64,000 nt of DNA from Verrucomicrobiota bacterium (GCA_028293545.1 JAQGOP010000006.1:56488-120487), one strand, 5' to 3'. Positions 36,011-45,563 are shown, counted from the stretch's first letter. Notes: generated by a model from the sequence alone, not told the origin. Program-made: numbers and translations.

Positions 36011-36952
36011 ATGGGTAACTTTCCTGAATCGGAATCGGAGCGGACTTCGCGGCCGGCGGACGGCGCGAGCGAATTTCGCGCGCCAACGGGGATTCGTCGA
36101 CGCGGGGACTCCGCCCTGCCTCCCGGCAGCGAGCCGGAGGATGTGACGCCGGATCCTTTGACCGGATCGCGCAGCGGACCGGCGCGGCACGACGAATTGC
36201 GACTGTGCGGGCTGGCGGCGGTGCGCGCCCGGTTTGCGCGCGAGCCCGGTTCGATCAAGCGGTTGTTCTTCGACAAGGAAACCGGGCAGCGAGTGGGCAT
36301 CATCTGCAAGGTCCTCGCCAAGGAAAAAAAGGTTTATCGGCAGGTCGAACCGGAGGAGCTGGAAAAAATTTCGGGCTCGGTGCACCACGGCGGGATTGTC
36401 GCCGTGGTTTATGCTCCGCCCTTGCGCGCGCCGACCTCGGAGCAAGTCCGGGGCTGGGCCCAGCGTCGCGAGCCGCTGCTCCTGCTCGATCGCATTGGCA
36501 ACGCGCACAACCTCGGCGCGGTCGTGCGCACGGCTGCATTCTTCGGCATGCCGCGGGTGGTGATTCCCGACGATGCGATGGCGGCCCGGCCGAACGACGC
36601 CGCTTACCGGATCGCGGAAGGTGGCTTCGAGCATGTGGAAATCTGGCGCGTGCCGAGTCTCCCGGGATTTGTGCGGGACCTCGTCTTGTCCGGTTATGAA
36701 GTGGTCGGCGCGGCGACGCGCGGCGGAAAACTCGGGGCGCCGGAAGCGGCGAAACGCGAAGGCACGGAACCGGCGGCGGCCAAGGGCCTCGCCTTGGTGC
36801 TCGGCAACGAAGAGCAGGGCCTGGCGCTGGATGTCGCGGCGGCATGCACGCGACTCGTGACGATTCCCGGCAGCGGGAAAATCGAATCGTTGAACGTGTC
36901 GGTGGCGGCGGCGGTCCTGATGTGGGAGTTGCTTGGGCGAGGACGGAAATAG
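36011..36952 (+). CDS. TrmH/SpoU family RNA 2'-O-methyltransferase
   Basis: A 313-residue SPOUT-class methyltransferase. After a 60-residue low-complexity lead (Glu/Ser/Pro/Arg-rich) comes a substrate-binding domain (LCGLAAVRARFAREPGSIKRLF), then the knotted catalytic domain. The latter has PLLLLDRIGNAHNLGAVVRTAAFFG (motif 1), GLALVLGNEEQGL (motif 2) and IPGSGKIESLNVSVAAAVLMWE (motif 3). The target RNA, rRNA or tRNA, is undetermined; the RlmB-like group is the nearest by motif. ATG 36011 was chosen over the longer frame from 35879, which is non-homologous. The 204-bp gap before it has no gene. Confidence 0.9.
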   Translation: MGNFPESESERTSRPADGASEFRAPTGIRRRGDSALPPGSEPEDVTPDPLTGSRSGPARHDELRLCGLAAVRARFAREPGSIKRLFFDKETGQRVGIICKVLAKEKKVYRQVEPEELEKISGSVHHGGIVAVVYAPPLRAPTSEQVRGWAQRREPLLLLDRIGNAHNLGAVVRTAAFFGMPRVVIPDDAMAARPNDAAYRIAEGGFEHVEIWRVPSLPGFVRDLVLSGYEVVGAATRGGKLGAPEAAKREGTEPAAAKGLALVLGNEEQGLALDVAAACTRLVTIPGSGKIESLNVSVAAAVLMWELLGRGRK

Positions 36953-37069
36953 GCGAAACACGTGCTCGGCCCTGGGCCTGCCGAACGGGCCCAACGCGTT
37001 CACCCACGAACAGGCCCTTCAGCCTTCTTTCCCCTTGGCCTTGGCGGGCAATGGGCGTTCGCTCGGGGC

Positions 37070-37528
37070 ATGAGCGAAACTCCCGCCGACCCGAGCGAAG
37101 CGGAAACTCCGCGGCGTGAGTTCAAGTTCAAGCCGACGGAGTTCGAACGCGCGAATCGCTCGCTCGATGAAGCGGACAATCTTTCTGCCGTCGACGTTCG
37201 CGCGCTCATCCACCAAGCCGGCGGCGCCTCGATCAACGGGCCGGCCAAATCGGCGCCGCCCGCCGAGAATGAGGTCCACGCGATTCTTCGCGCGAATCTG
37301 GCGGAGGCCAATGATGCGGGCGACAACGACCTCGAACTGATTGAGCGGCGGACGACGAAACGCATGCGTGACTACTGGGCCCTGCTGATCGGCGGGAACC
37401 TGGTCCTCGGCGGTTCCGCCCTGCTCGGCGCCTCCAACGTCGTCGTCCTCAGTTTCAGCCTCGCCGGGATCGTGCTCTACAGCCTGGGCCTGACTTGGAT
37501 CATGTGGTTCGTGATGGATAGTTACTAA
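37070..37528 (+). CDS. Small membrane protein of unknown function
   Basis: A 152-residue protein: a 100-residue acidic, charged cytoplasmic part (TETPRREFKFKPTEF-like lead, SLDEADNLSAVDVRALIHQAG) and two hydrophobic helices at the C-terminus (WALLIGGNLVLGGSALLG, VLSFSLAGIVLYSLGLTWIM). The ATG at 37070 was selected since the longer frame from 36962 adds no structure. It is a plausible conserved hypothetical of this lineage. It follows the SpoU gene by 117 bp on the same strand. No family was recognised. Confidence 0.6.
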   Translation: MSETPADPSEAETPRREFKFKPTEFERANRSLDEADNLSAVDVRALIHQAGGASINGPAKSAPPAENEVHAILRANLAEANDAGDNDLELIERRTTKRMRDYWALLIGGNLVLGGSALLGASNVVVLSFSLAGIVLYSLGLTWIMWFVMDSY

Positions 37529-37693
37529 GGCGGAGCCAATCCGCCGCGCGGGTGAATTGTTCGATGATGCTGAAGTGGTGCTAACGGCGATCGCGGGGCG
37601 TCCTTCTCAGTGGATTCGTGAAATGTTTTAATCTTCTCCGTCATGAGGGAAGGGGACATTACTCTGGGAAAACAGACCTCAACCCCATTCCCC

Positions 37694-39097
37694 ATGGTTA
37701 CCCTCTCTGCTTCCCCGCAAAACCCCGCGGCACAGTTTGACTGGCCGCTGGCGTACGGCGCCGAGCAACTGCTCGGGCGTTGGATCGAGACGTTCCTCCT
37801 CCGCAATGGATTCGGCCGCAGGCTAGCGGACCGGATGCGCGACGAAACCGGCACGGAATTCTACGAATGGGTGGACCACCTTGTCATGGCGCCCGAGCAC
37901 GCCGCCGAACTTCGCGCGGTCGGGCTCACGGAAGCGAAAGTTGCGAGCGCGGCGGGAGTGACGGTTTTCCATCACCCGAAGGCGATGATGCCGCGCGTGC
38001 TTCTCGGCGGCGCGAATTGCGAGCGGGGTGTGCCGGCGGTGGTGGCGCTGCGTCCGGAGTCGCTCGTTGATTTTCTCGCCCACCACGACCTTGCCTCGCC
38101 GATCGAAGGCGCGTTCGGCGCGCGCCTGCGTCGCGCGACGGTGTCAGAGGAGAACGGTGCACGCCTCGACGCGGTCGAACGCCTGGGCTGGCGCGGGTTG
38201 GTCGTCGAGGCTCCGGCCGCGGGGCTGCCCGAGGCGGTGGTGAAGGCGCGCGAATTGTTTCGCGCGCGGAAGCGGCACTTCGCGAACGATGCCGAGGGCG
38301 TGGCGCACGCCTTCGCGGTGCTCGACCAGGTGCTCGCACTCGTCCCGCGCGACGTGGCGTGCGAGTTGTTCTTCGCCGAGGAGCGCGTGTTCTGGGAATT
38401 CCGCAACCGCGCCGGACGCGTGCAGAAGCGCCGGCAGGACACCTTGGGACTGGGCTGGGGCAACCATGATCATCACACGTTCCGTTGTTCGCGGCAGCAC
38501 TTCCCCGAACTGATTGAGTTTCTCTCGCGACTCGGCCTCGAGAAACGCGAGCGTTACTACGCGGGGGAGGAAGCGGGCTGGGGCGCGCAGATCATGGAAG
38601 CGCCGGAAGTGGGAATCGTGGTTTTCGCCGACGTCGACCTGAAGCCGGGCGAGATCGACATCGACTTCGCGAAGCAGCGGCTGCCGGAACTCCCGGCGCT
38701 GCGCACGGTGGGGCTGTGGTGCGCGCTGCACGGCGACAGTTTTCTCCAGGCGGGCATGCATCATTTGGAGGCCCGCTTTGATTTCGTGCGCCTGCGGGAC
38801 CAGCTGAGCCTGGAAGGGGTGGCCACGATGAAGCCGTTTTCGGATTTCGCGTTCCTCAAGCAGGCCTTCACGGAAGGCGAGCGCTGGCCGGTGCGCCCGG
38901 AGCGCGTCGACGGGCTGCTGCAGCGCGGCCTGATCACCGCGGCGCAGGCCGACGGGTTCATCAAGGACGGCGCGCTCGGCAGCCATTTGGAGAACCTCCA
39001 GCGCAAAGGCGGCTTCAAGGGATTCAACCAGAAGGCCGTCAGCGCCATCATCGCCGCGACGGATCCACGCAAGGTCCAAGCGGCGCAGTCGGCTTGA
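37694..39097 (+). CDS. VOC-superfamily-like protein, possible 2-oxoadipate dioxygenase-type enzyme
   Basis: A 467-residue cytoplasmic protein. Two halves each carry a VOC-like metal strand: EFYEWVDHLVMAPEHA (His about residue 62) and WGNHDHHTFRCSRQHF (His-His about 260). Between them is FFAEERVFWEFRNRAGRVQKR, and downstream AGWGAQIMEAPEVGIVVFADVDL. Spacing of two His and a late Glu recalls the HglS/YdcJ (DUF1338) enzymes that convert 2-oxoadipate to 2-hydroxyglutarate, but I cannot confirm membership. The next two genes are lysine/aminoadipate type, which makes a catabolic role attractive. The start is ATG 37694; ATG 37643 gives 17 more residues. Confidence 0.55.
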   Translation: MVTLSASPQNPAAQFDWPLAYGAEQLLGRWIETFLLRNGFGRRLADRMRDETGTEFYEWVDHLVMAPEHAAELRAVGLTEAKVASAAGVTVFHHPKAMMPRVLLGGANCERGVPAVVALRPESLVDFLAHHDLASPIEGAFGARLRRATVSEENGARLDAVERLGWRGLVVEAPAAGLPEAVVKARELFRARKRHFANDAEGVAHAFAVLDQVLALVPRDVACELFFAEERVFWEFRNRAGRVQKRRQDTLGLGWGNHDHHTFRCSRQHFPELIEFLSRLGLEKRERYYAGEEAGWGAQIMEAPEVGIVVFADVDLKPGEIDIDFAKQRLPELPALRTVGLWCALHGDSFLQAGMHHLEARFDFVRLRDQLSLEGVATMKPFSDFAFLKQAFTEGERWPVRPERVDGLLQRGLITAAQADGFIKDGALGSHLENLQRKGGFKGFNQKAVSAIIAATDPRKVQAAQSA

Positions 39098-39200
39098 TCT
39101 TTCGCCGGGCGGGCCCGCTGGGTCCGCCCCCAACTCTTCCCGCGAATCGCGTCGACGGCAGGCCCAGCGGACCGGCCCGACCTCAACTCCAATTACCCCC

Positions 39201-40274
39201 ATGAAAATCGGAATCATCGGCGCCGGCAAAGTCGGCGCCACCATCGCTACGCTCCTGGAATCCTGCCGCTTCTGCCAGAGCGTCACCCTCGCCGACGCGC
39301 GGGCGGACGTCGACCTGCGCGGGCTCAAAAAATCGAAGCTCAAGAAAGTGGACGTCACGCAGCGCGCCCAGCTCGCGGCGTTTGTCGCGGGCGTCGACGC
39401 CATCGTGAGCGCGGCCCCCTATTTCCTGAACAAGCCGATTGCCGAAGCCTGCGCGAAGGCGGAGGTGTCGTACTTCGACCTGACGGAGGACGTGAACACG
39501 ACGAATTTCGTGCGGAAGCTGGCCGGGAAGAAACCGAAGGCGACGTTCATGCCGCAGTGCGGCCTGGCGCCGGGCGCGATCAACATCGTGGGCGGCTCGC
39601 TGGCTTCGTCGCTCTCGTTGGTGCGGCACTGCGAGATGCGTGTCGGGGCGCTCCCGCTCAACGCGAGCAACCAGATGAAATATTACCTGAGCTGGAGCAC
39701 TGCCGGCCTGATCAACGAGTACTGCCAGGTCGGGGAGGCGCTGCACGCGGGGCAGCGGGTGACGACGATGCCGCTCGACGGGGTGGAGCGCATTACGATC
39801 GATGGCACCGAGTACGAGGCGTTCAACACCTCCGGCGGCGTGGCGACGATGTGCGAGACGTTCGAAGGACGCGTGCAGGAGCTGAATTACAAGACGATGC
39901 GCTATCCCGGCCACCGCGACCTGATGAAATTTCTGCTGCAGGATTTGAACCTGGCGCCGCGCCAGGACCTGGTGACGCAGATCTTCGACCAGGAAGTGCC
40001 GCTGACGGAATCGGACGTGGTGGTGTTTTATGTCAGCGTGGTCGGCAACGAGAAGGGCGGCAGCCTGAAGCAGCGCAGTTTTATCAAGAAAATGCACGGT
40101 AGCACGGTGAATGGGCGGAAGCTCAATGCGATCCAGCTGACCACGGCGGCAGGCGTGACGGGCGTGCTGGAGTTGTTCGCCAAGGGAAAACTCGGGCCGG
40201 GTTTTGTGAAGCAGGAGTCGGTTTCCCTGAAGGACTTCCTCGGAACCCAATGGGGCGGGAAGGTGTATGGCTAA
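39201..40274 (+). CDS. Saccharopine dehydrogenase family protein
   Basis: A 357-residue oxidoreductase. The N-terminal Rossmann fold starts MKIGIIGAGKVGATIATLLE, followed by LADARADVDLRGLK, VDAIVSAAPYFLNKPIAEAC and CGLAPGAINIVGGSLASSL, which are features of the saccharopine dehydrogenase/LYS9 and carboxynorspermidine dehydrogenase group. The C-terminal domain has GVERITIDGTEYEAFNTSGG and GFVKQESVSLKDFL. It is followed by an ALDH7-type aldehyde dehydrogenase, so the pair could split saccharopine and oxidise the resulting semialdehyde. Lysine-ketoglutarate reductase is not in the window. A polyamine-pathway role is the main alternative. Confidence 0.8.
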   Translation: MKIGIIGAGKVGATIATLLESCRFCQSVTLADARADVDLRGLKKSKLKKVDVTQRAQLAAFVAGVDAIVSAAPYFLNKPIAEACAKAEVSYFDLTEDVNTTNFVRKLAGKKPKATFMPQCGLAPGAINIVGGSLASSLSLVRHCEMRVGALPLNASNQMKYYLSWSTAGLINEYCQVGEALHAGQRVTTMPLDGVERITIDGTEYEAFNTSGGVATMCETFEGRVQELNYKTMRYPGHRDLMKFLLQDLNLAPRQDLVTQIFDQEVPLTESDVVVFYVSVVGNEKGGSLKQRSFIKKMHGSTVNGRKLNAIQLTTAAGVTGVLELFAKGKLGPGFVKQESVSLKDFLGTQWGGKVYG

Positions 40275-40295
40275 GGTGAACCCCGGCTTCCGATC

Positions 40296-40393
40296 TTTAA
40301 CCACGCATGGACACGCACGCACACGAATCTGCAGCCGGATTGTCAATGGGCGTGGTCTTCCTGGTTCGTATTCGTGTCCGTTCGTGGTTAAAA
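40296..40393. repeat. Inverted repeat of the AACCACGNATGGACACG type
   Basis: The left part 40296-40328 and right part 40369-40393 contain TTTAACCACGCATGGACACG and its near complement CGTGTCCGTTCGTGGTTAAA. It fills the gap between the saccharopine dehydrogenase-like and ALDH genes, and related single copies lie at 17707 and 57181. The arms are imperfect. Confidence 0.75.
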
Positions 40394-40419
40394 AACTGCG
40401 GCACTAACCCTCTAAAAAT

Positions 40420-41967
40420 ATGAAATCACTCGTCAAAAAAACTGCGGCGGAAATTTTTCCCCGACTGGGTTTGAAGGTTCACAACCGCGGCGTATTCGCC
40501 GGCGAGTGGTTTGGCGAGGGCACACCGATCGAGAAATATTCCCCGATCGACGGCAGCGTGATCGGTTACGTTTCCACCGCGACCCACACCGACTACGATC
40601 GCGCCGTGAGCACGGCCCAGCGGGCATTCCACGTGTGGCGGGAGGTGCCGGCCCCGAAGCGCGGAGAGGTCGTGCGGCGTCTCGGGGAAGCCTTGCGCGC
40701 GCACAAGAAGGACCTCGGAAAACTCGTGACCCTCGAGACCGGCAAGATCCTCGCGGAGGGCGAAGGCGAGGTGCAGGAGATGATCGACATCTGTGAATTC
40801 GCGACGGGTTTGTCGCGTCAGCTGTACGGCCTGACCATTGCCACGGAACGCCCGGGACACCGCATGATGGAACAGTGGCATCCGCTCGGGGTGGTCGGCG
40901 TGATTTCGGCCTTCAATTTCCCTGTGGCCGTGTGGTCCTGGAACAGCGCGCTCGCCGCCGTGTGCGGAGATGCGACGTTGTGGAAGCCCTCGGAGAAAAC
41001 GCCGCTGACCGCCGTGGCGTGCGTGAAGATCGCCGAGAAAGTCTGCCGCGAGTGCGGCGTGGACCCGGCGATTTTTTCGCTCGTGACGGGTGACGCCGCG
41101 AATGTCGGCGAAGTCCTGGCCGCCGATTCGCGGGTTCCGCTGGTGTCGGCGACCGGTTCGACCCGGATGGGCCGGCGCGTCGGCGAAGTGGTGGCCAAGC
41201 GGTTTGGCCGCTCGCTGCTCGAGCTTGGCGGCAACAACGCGATCATCGTGACGCATTCGGCGGACCTCAAGCTGGCGGTGCGGGCGATCCTGTTTGGCGC
41301 GGTGGGAACGGCGGGCCAGCGCTGCACCAGCACGCGGCGGATCATCGTGCACGAGTCGATTGAAACGAAGCTCCTGAAGGCCCTGCTCGAGGGCTACAAG
41401 CAGGTGCGCATTGGAAATCCGCTAGATCCCGCGACGCTGATGGGGCCGCTGGTCGATTTCGCTGCGGTGGAAAATTTCACGAACGCAATTGCGGCGGCGA
41501 GGAAGCATGGCGGGCGGGTGCTCTGTGGGGGCAAGCGGCTGACCGGCCCGGCGTATGCGAGCGGGCTTTACGTGACGCCTTGCATCATTGAGGCCGAAAA
41601 CCAATGGAGCATCGTGCAGCACGAGACGTTTGCGCCGATCCTGTACGTGATGCGCTACCACGCGCTCGACGAGGCGATCGCGCTCCAGAACGGAGTGCCG
41701 CAGGGGTTGAGCTCGGCGATTTTCACGAACGACCTTCGCGAAGCCGAAGCTTTCGTGGCGGCGCGCGGGAGCGATTGCGGGATTGCCAACGTGAACATCG
41801 GGACGAGCGGCGCCGAGATTGGCGGCGCCTTCGGTGGGGAAAAGGAAACGGGCGGCGGGCGCGAAAGCGGCAGCGATGCCTGGAAGGCGTACATGCGGCG
41901 CCAGACGGCCACCGTGAATTATTCGAAGGAGCTCCCCTTGGCGCAGGGGATCACGTTCGGCGCATAA
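40420..41967 (+). CDS. Aldehyde dehydrogenase, ALDH7-type (aminoadipate semialdehyde dehydrogenase-like)
   Basis: A 515-residue NAD-dependent aldehyde dehydrogenase. ALDH7/antiquitin-like marks include YSPIDGSVIGYV, VISAFNFPVAVWSWNSALA, WKPSEKTPLTA, the catalytic Glu motif ELGGNNAIIV and the catalytic Cys in GTAGQRCTSTRR; the TSTRR after Cys is typical of ALDH7 and AmaB. The end has FGGEKETGGGRESGSDAWK and the family tail ATVNYSKELPLAQG. The expected reaction is L-aminoadipate semialdehyde to L-aminoadipate, the last step of the saccharopine pathway or the P6C branch of lysine degradation. It lies 145 bp after the saccharopine dehydrogenase-like gene. Confidence 0.9.
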   Translation: MKSLVKKTAAEIFPRLGLKVHNRGVFAGEWFGEGTPIEKYSPIDGSVIGYVSTATHTDYDRAVSTAQRAFHVWREVPAPKRGEVVRRLGEALRAHKKDLGKLVTLETGKILAEGEGEVQEMIDICEFATGLSRQLYGLTIATERPGHRMMEQWHPLGVVGVISAFNFPVAVWSWNSALAAVCGDATLWKPSEKTPLTAVACVKIAEKVCRECGVDPAIFSLVTGDAANVGEVLAADSRVPLVSATGSTRMGRRVGEVVAKRFGRSLLELGGNNAIIVTHSADLKLAVRAILFGAVGTAGQRCTSTRRIIVHESIETKLLKALLEGYKQVRIGNPLDPATLMGPLVDFAAVENFTNAIAAARKHGGRVLCGGKRLTGPAYASGLYVTPCIIEAENQWSIVQHETFAPILYVMRYHALDEAIALQNGVPQGLSSAIFTNDLREAEAFVAARGSDCGIANVNIGTSGAEIGGAFGGEKETGGGRESGSDAWKAYMRRQTATVNYSKELPLAQGITFGA

Positions 41968-42093
41968 AAAGCCGTGCAGCCTCTCCGCAAGGCGCTGGTT
42001 CGGCTCCGGCGGTGCTTGGGTGCGGATGGAGTCGCCCACCGTCTTCCACGCGAAAAAGTTTTCAAGCGAGGGCGCCGTCTCTAGGATTCGCGC

Positions 42094-43842
42094 ATGAAAC
42101 GATTTCTTGCGGTGATGAGTTTGGCCGTCGCGTGTGCGCAATGCCCGGCGGCGGTGGCGAAGGCTCCGGACGCCGAGGCGGCTTTCGCGAAATTTACGGA
42201 TGAATTCGTCGACGGTTTTCTCGCCTGGCGACCCCAGGCGGGCACTGCGCTTGGCCTTCACCAATACGACGGGCGGGTGAGCGATTTCAGCCGCGCCTCA
42301 CTTGCGGCGGAACACGCGCGATTGGAGAAATTTGCGCGCGAATTCGCTGCGATCGATGCGGCGGCGTTGAGCCCGGATTCGCGTCACCGCTATCGGCTCA
42401 TTGGCACCGCGATCCAAGGAGAGCTCTTCAACTTCGATGGCCTGCAATCGTACACCACCAACCCGATGACGTATGCGGGGGCGATCGACGTGAACACCTA
42501 CATCAAGCGCGACTTCGCGCCGTTGGGCGAGCGGGTGCGATCGATCATCGCGGTGGAAAAGTCGATGCCATCGATCATGGCGGCGGCCCGGGCCAACCTC
42601 GTCGAGTCGTTGCCGAAGCCCTACATCGAGCTGGCGATCGACATTGCGAATGGCGGCGCGGATTTCCTCGCGAAGGACTTGGTGGCGGCCTTGAAGGACG
42701 TATCCGATGCGTCGCTGATGGCCGATTTCAAGGTGGCGAACGTGCGCGCGGTGGCGGAGCTCCGCGGTTATGCCGATTGGCTCGCGCGGGAACGCCTGCC
42801 CAAGGCGCACACGCACTACGCGCTGGGCCGCGAGAAATACCAGCAGATGCTGCACAGCGGGGAGCTGATCGACCTTTCGCCGGACAAGATCCTGGAACTG
42901 GGCTTGAAGGAACTAAAACGCGAGCAGGCGGTGTTCGCGGCCGCGGCCGGGCGGATCGACGCAAGCAAACCGGCGATCCAGGTCTTCAAGGAGATCCAGC
43001 GCGACCATCCGACCGAAGCCAGCCTGATCCCGGATGTGCGCAAGCATCTCGAGATGATCCGCCAATTCGTGGTCGACCACGGCATCGTGACGATCCCATC
43101 CGAGGTGCGCGCCCGGACCGAGATGACGCCGCAGTTCGCCCGAGCCGGCAGTTTTGCGTCGATGGATTCCCCGGGCCCGTTCGAAACCAAGGCGAGGGAA
43201 GCGTACTACTATGTCACCCCGACCGAACCGGAGTGGAGCGCGCAGCAGAAGGAGGAATGGCTGACGGCGTTTAATTATTACACGACCGACGTGGTGACGA
43301 TGCACGAGGCGTATCCCGGGCACTATGTGCAGTTCCTGAATTTGAATGCGTCGTCGGTCGGCCGCGTGGAGAAGATTTTCGGGAGCTACGCCTTCGTCGA
43401 AGGCTGGGCGCATTACTGCGAACAGATGCTGCTCGACGAGGGTTTCGGCGCGGACGGCGACGCGGTGCGCGCGGCGAAATATCGGCTGGCGCAGTCGGAC
43501 GAGGCGCTGCTGCGAATTTGCCGGCTCTGCGTTTCGATCAAGACCCATTGCGAAGGGATGAGCGTGGACGAGGCGACGAAGTTTTTTGAAGAGAACTGCT
43601 ACTACGAAACGAAGCCCGCGCACCAAGAGGCGTTGCGCGGGACCTATGATCCCGGCTATCTCTATTACACGGTGGGCAAGCTCGAGATCCTGAAACTGCG
43701 GCGGGATTGGCAGGCGCAGGAAGGCGCGGCTTACAGCTTGAGGCGGTTCAATGACGAGATCCTGCGGCATGGCATGCCGCCGGTTCGCCTGCTGCGGGAG
43801 AAGATGTTGAAGGATGCGAAGAGTTGGGATGAGGTTTTGTGA
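42094..43842 (+). CDS. DUF885 family exported metallopeptidase-like protein
   Basis: A 582-residue protein with a signal peptide (RFLAVMSLAVACAQCPAAVA). Its helical body carries the zinc motif VVTMHEAYPGHYVQF (HExxPGH variant of HExxH) at about residue 410 and EGWAHYCEQMLLDEG, containing the third ligand Glu. This architecture is that of DUF885/M-type carboxypeptidase-like enzymes, which are common, exported and poorly characterised. It lies 126 bp after the ALDH gene, with no sign of shared regulation. Substrate unknown. Confidence 0.85.
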   Translation: MKRFLAVMSLAVACAQCPAAVAKAPDAEAAFAKFTDEFVDGFLAWRPQAGTALGLHQYDGRVSDFSRASLAAEHARLEKFAREFAAIDAAALSPDSRHRYRLIGTAIQGELFNFDGLQSYTTNPMTYAGAIDVNTYIKRDFAPLGERVRSIIAVEKSMPSIMAAARANLVESLPKPYIELAIDIANGGADFLAKDLVAALKDVSDASLMADFKVANVRAVAELRGYADWLARERLPKAHTHYALGREKYQQMLHSGELIDLSPDKILELGLKELKREQAVFAAAAGRIDASKPAIQVFKEIQRDHPTEASLIPDVRKHLEMIRQFVVDHGIVTIPSEVRARTEMTPQFARAGSFASMDSPGPFETKAREAYYYVTPTEPEWSAQQKEEWLTAFNYYTTDVVTMHEAYPGHYVQFLNLNASSVGRVEKIFGSYAFVEGWAHYCEQMLLDEGFGADGDAVRAAKYRLAQSDEALLRICRLCVSIKTHCEGMSVDEATKFFEENCYYETKPAHQEALRGTYDPGYLYYTVGKLEILKLRRDWQAQEGAAYSLRRFNDEILRHGMPPVRLLREKMLKDAKSWDEVL

Positions 43843-44022
43843 GGCCGCGGCGAGGGCCGGCGAGGGAACTGACCTGTTTGTTTCTTACCGCGGAATTCGC
43901 GCGCAGTCGTGCGGTTCGCGGGGAAAAGTCCAGGACCTCGTCGTTGGGACCGAATTCTGAAGGAACTGTTACGCTAAAGGCGTCGCTTCGGACGGAGCGG
44001 CCCGAATTGAATTATTTATTCC

Positions 44023-44505
44023 ATGAAGATCCGCCTGTTGGTTTTGTCCTGCGTCATCCCCTTAATTTCCACCCCCGCCGTTCGCGCCGTGGAAACCAAG
44101 CCTGCGGCGGAGGCGGCTACCATCGCGAGGGTGGAGCGTCCGCAGACGGAACTGGAAAAGGTCATGACCAAGATCAGCAAGGCATGGCGGCAGGTCCGCA
44201 AGGCGGCGCGCGACGGCACGCTTTCACCGGCAATGGCGAACGTCGTGACGGGCATTCGCGTGGATGCGGAAAGAGCGGCGAAATTGACTCCCGCGCTCGA
44301 GGCGGAAAAGCCGGCGCCGGAGCGGGTAAAATTCCAGGCGGATTACGAGGCGCAGATGAAGAAGCTCGTCGAAACGCTGACCGCGTTGGAGACAGCGCTG
44401 AAGGCGAACGACATCGCGAGCGCCGCGAATTTAGTCGGGGATGTGGGCGACCAGATGAAGTCAGGGCATCACGACTTCAAGAAGCCGGACGAGCGTCGCT
44501 GGTGA
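44023..44505 (+). CDS. Cytochrome b562-like periplasmic protein
   Basis: A 160-residue exported protein (signal peptide IRLLVLSCVIPLISTPAVRA). The mature part is a four-helix bundle by pattern: TELEKVMTKISKAWRQVRKA, LSPAMANVVTGIRVDAER, VKFQADYEAQMKKLVETLTA and a last helix ending DQMKSGHHDFK. A Met in the first helix (residue 48) and His 149/150 in the last match the axial heme ligands (Met and His) of cytochrome b562 with near-identical spacing. Whether it binds heme is not certain; many members of the family have lost ligands, here both seem present. It lies on the opposite strand to the sulfate operon. Confidence 0.65.
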   Translation: MKIRLLVLSCVIPLISTPAVRAVETKPAAEAATIARVERPQTELEKVMTKISKAWRQVRKAARDGTLSPAMANVVTGIRVDAERAAKLTPALEAEKPAPERVKFQADYEAQMKKLVETLTALETALKANDIASAANLVGDVGDQMKSGHHDFKKPDERRW

Positions 44506-44630
44506 AAGCTTCGGTCGATCGTTAAACGGGCCACCTACACCAAGGTAATTCCCCGGGAATTTCGGCCCGATCCAAGGACCGAGCAGAGCCACGGTCTGAA
44601 GTTCAGCTGAGGCGCAGCGGACTCCCCGAC

Positions 44631-45563
44631 TCAGATGTCCCAATTGGCTTGGTCGTCCTGGCCGAGCTCAGGCGAACCGGCTTTGGTGCGGCGGGAGCGT
44701 ACCACGGAGATCGCGTCGCCTTGGTAGTAGACGACGCTGTTGGCGGGGATCGATTTCATCAGCCACACGTTCGAGCCGATGACAGAGTTCGCGCCGATCA
44801 CGGTTTTGCCGCCGAGCACATTTGCCCCGGGGTAAATCGTCACGTAGTCGCCGATATCGGGGTGCCGCTTGATGCCCTTGATCGGATCGCCGGCGGGATC
44901 GGTCTCGAAGGATTTCGCGCCGAGCGTGACGCCTTGGTAGAGTTTGACGAAATGCCCGATGCGCGCGGTTTCGCCGATGACAACGCCGGTCCCGTGGTCG
45001 ATGAAGAAATGGGTGCCGATCGACGCGCCTGGATGGATGTCGGTGCCGGTGCGCTCATGGCCGTACTCGGTGAGCATGCGTGGGAGCAGCGGGACGCCGA
45101 GGCGGTAAAGGACGTTGGCGAAGCGCTGCACGGAAATTGAAAGCACGCACGGATAGGCGAGGATGATCTCCTCCATGCTGCGCGCCGCGGGGTCGCCGCG
45201 GTAAGCCGCGTTGACGTCCGTCTGGATAATTTGGCGAAGGGCGGGCAGCTGGCCGAGAGCGTCACCCGCGAGCGTGCGGGCCCGGGTGGAGGGATCAGGG
45301 TCGCGGGCGAAACGGAGGCTCTTCTCGATCTCGGAATTGAGGCGGTCCAGCAAACGAGCGAGCAACCGGTCGACATGCGCGGGAACGTCTTTCTTGGTGA
45401 GGGCGGTTTCCTCGAAGAAGCCCGGGAACATGAGGTGCATGTAATCCGAGGCGAGTCGCTGGATCGAATCCTGGGCCGGGAGATTGACCCCATCGAGGTG
45501 GTTGATGCCGCCGTGCTGCGCGTAAGAGTCGAGCAGGCCCTGCTTGATGGGGTCGAGGTTCAT
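44631..45563 (-). CDS. cysE: Serine O-acetyltransferase
   Basis: A 310-residue EpsC/CysE enzyme making O-acetylserine from serine and acetyl-CoA, the carbon skeleton for cysteine. An N-terminal helical domain (about 1-150) has RFARDPDPSTRARTL and QTDVNAAYRGDPAA. The left-handed beta-helix follows: GTDIHPGASIGTHFFIDHGT, VVIGETARIG, VKLYQGVTLGAKS, HPDIGDYVTIYPGANVLG. His and Asp of the acceptor site are in FFIDHGTGVVIGE. It is the last gene of the operon begun by cysI, 78 bp after the Rrf2 gene. The C-terminus lacks a clear Ile-terminal CysK-binding tail, though it ends in WDI. Confidence 0.92.
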   Translation of the reverse strand: MNLDPIKQGLLDSYAQHGGINHLDGVNLPAQDSIQRLASDYMHLMFPGFFEETALTKKDVPAHVDRLLARLLDRLNSEIEKSLRFARDPDPSTRARTLAGDALGQLPALRQIIQTDVNAAYRGDPAARSMEEIILAYPCVLSISVQRFANVLYRLGVPLLPRMLTEYGHERTGTDIHPGASIGTHFFIDHGTGVVIGETARIGHFVKLYQGVTLGAKSFETDPAGDPIKGIKRHPDIGDYVTIYPGANVLGGKTVIGANSVIGSNVWLMKSIPANSVVYYQGDAISVVRSRRTKAGSPELGQDDQANWDI

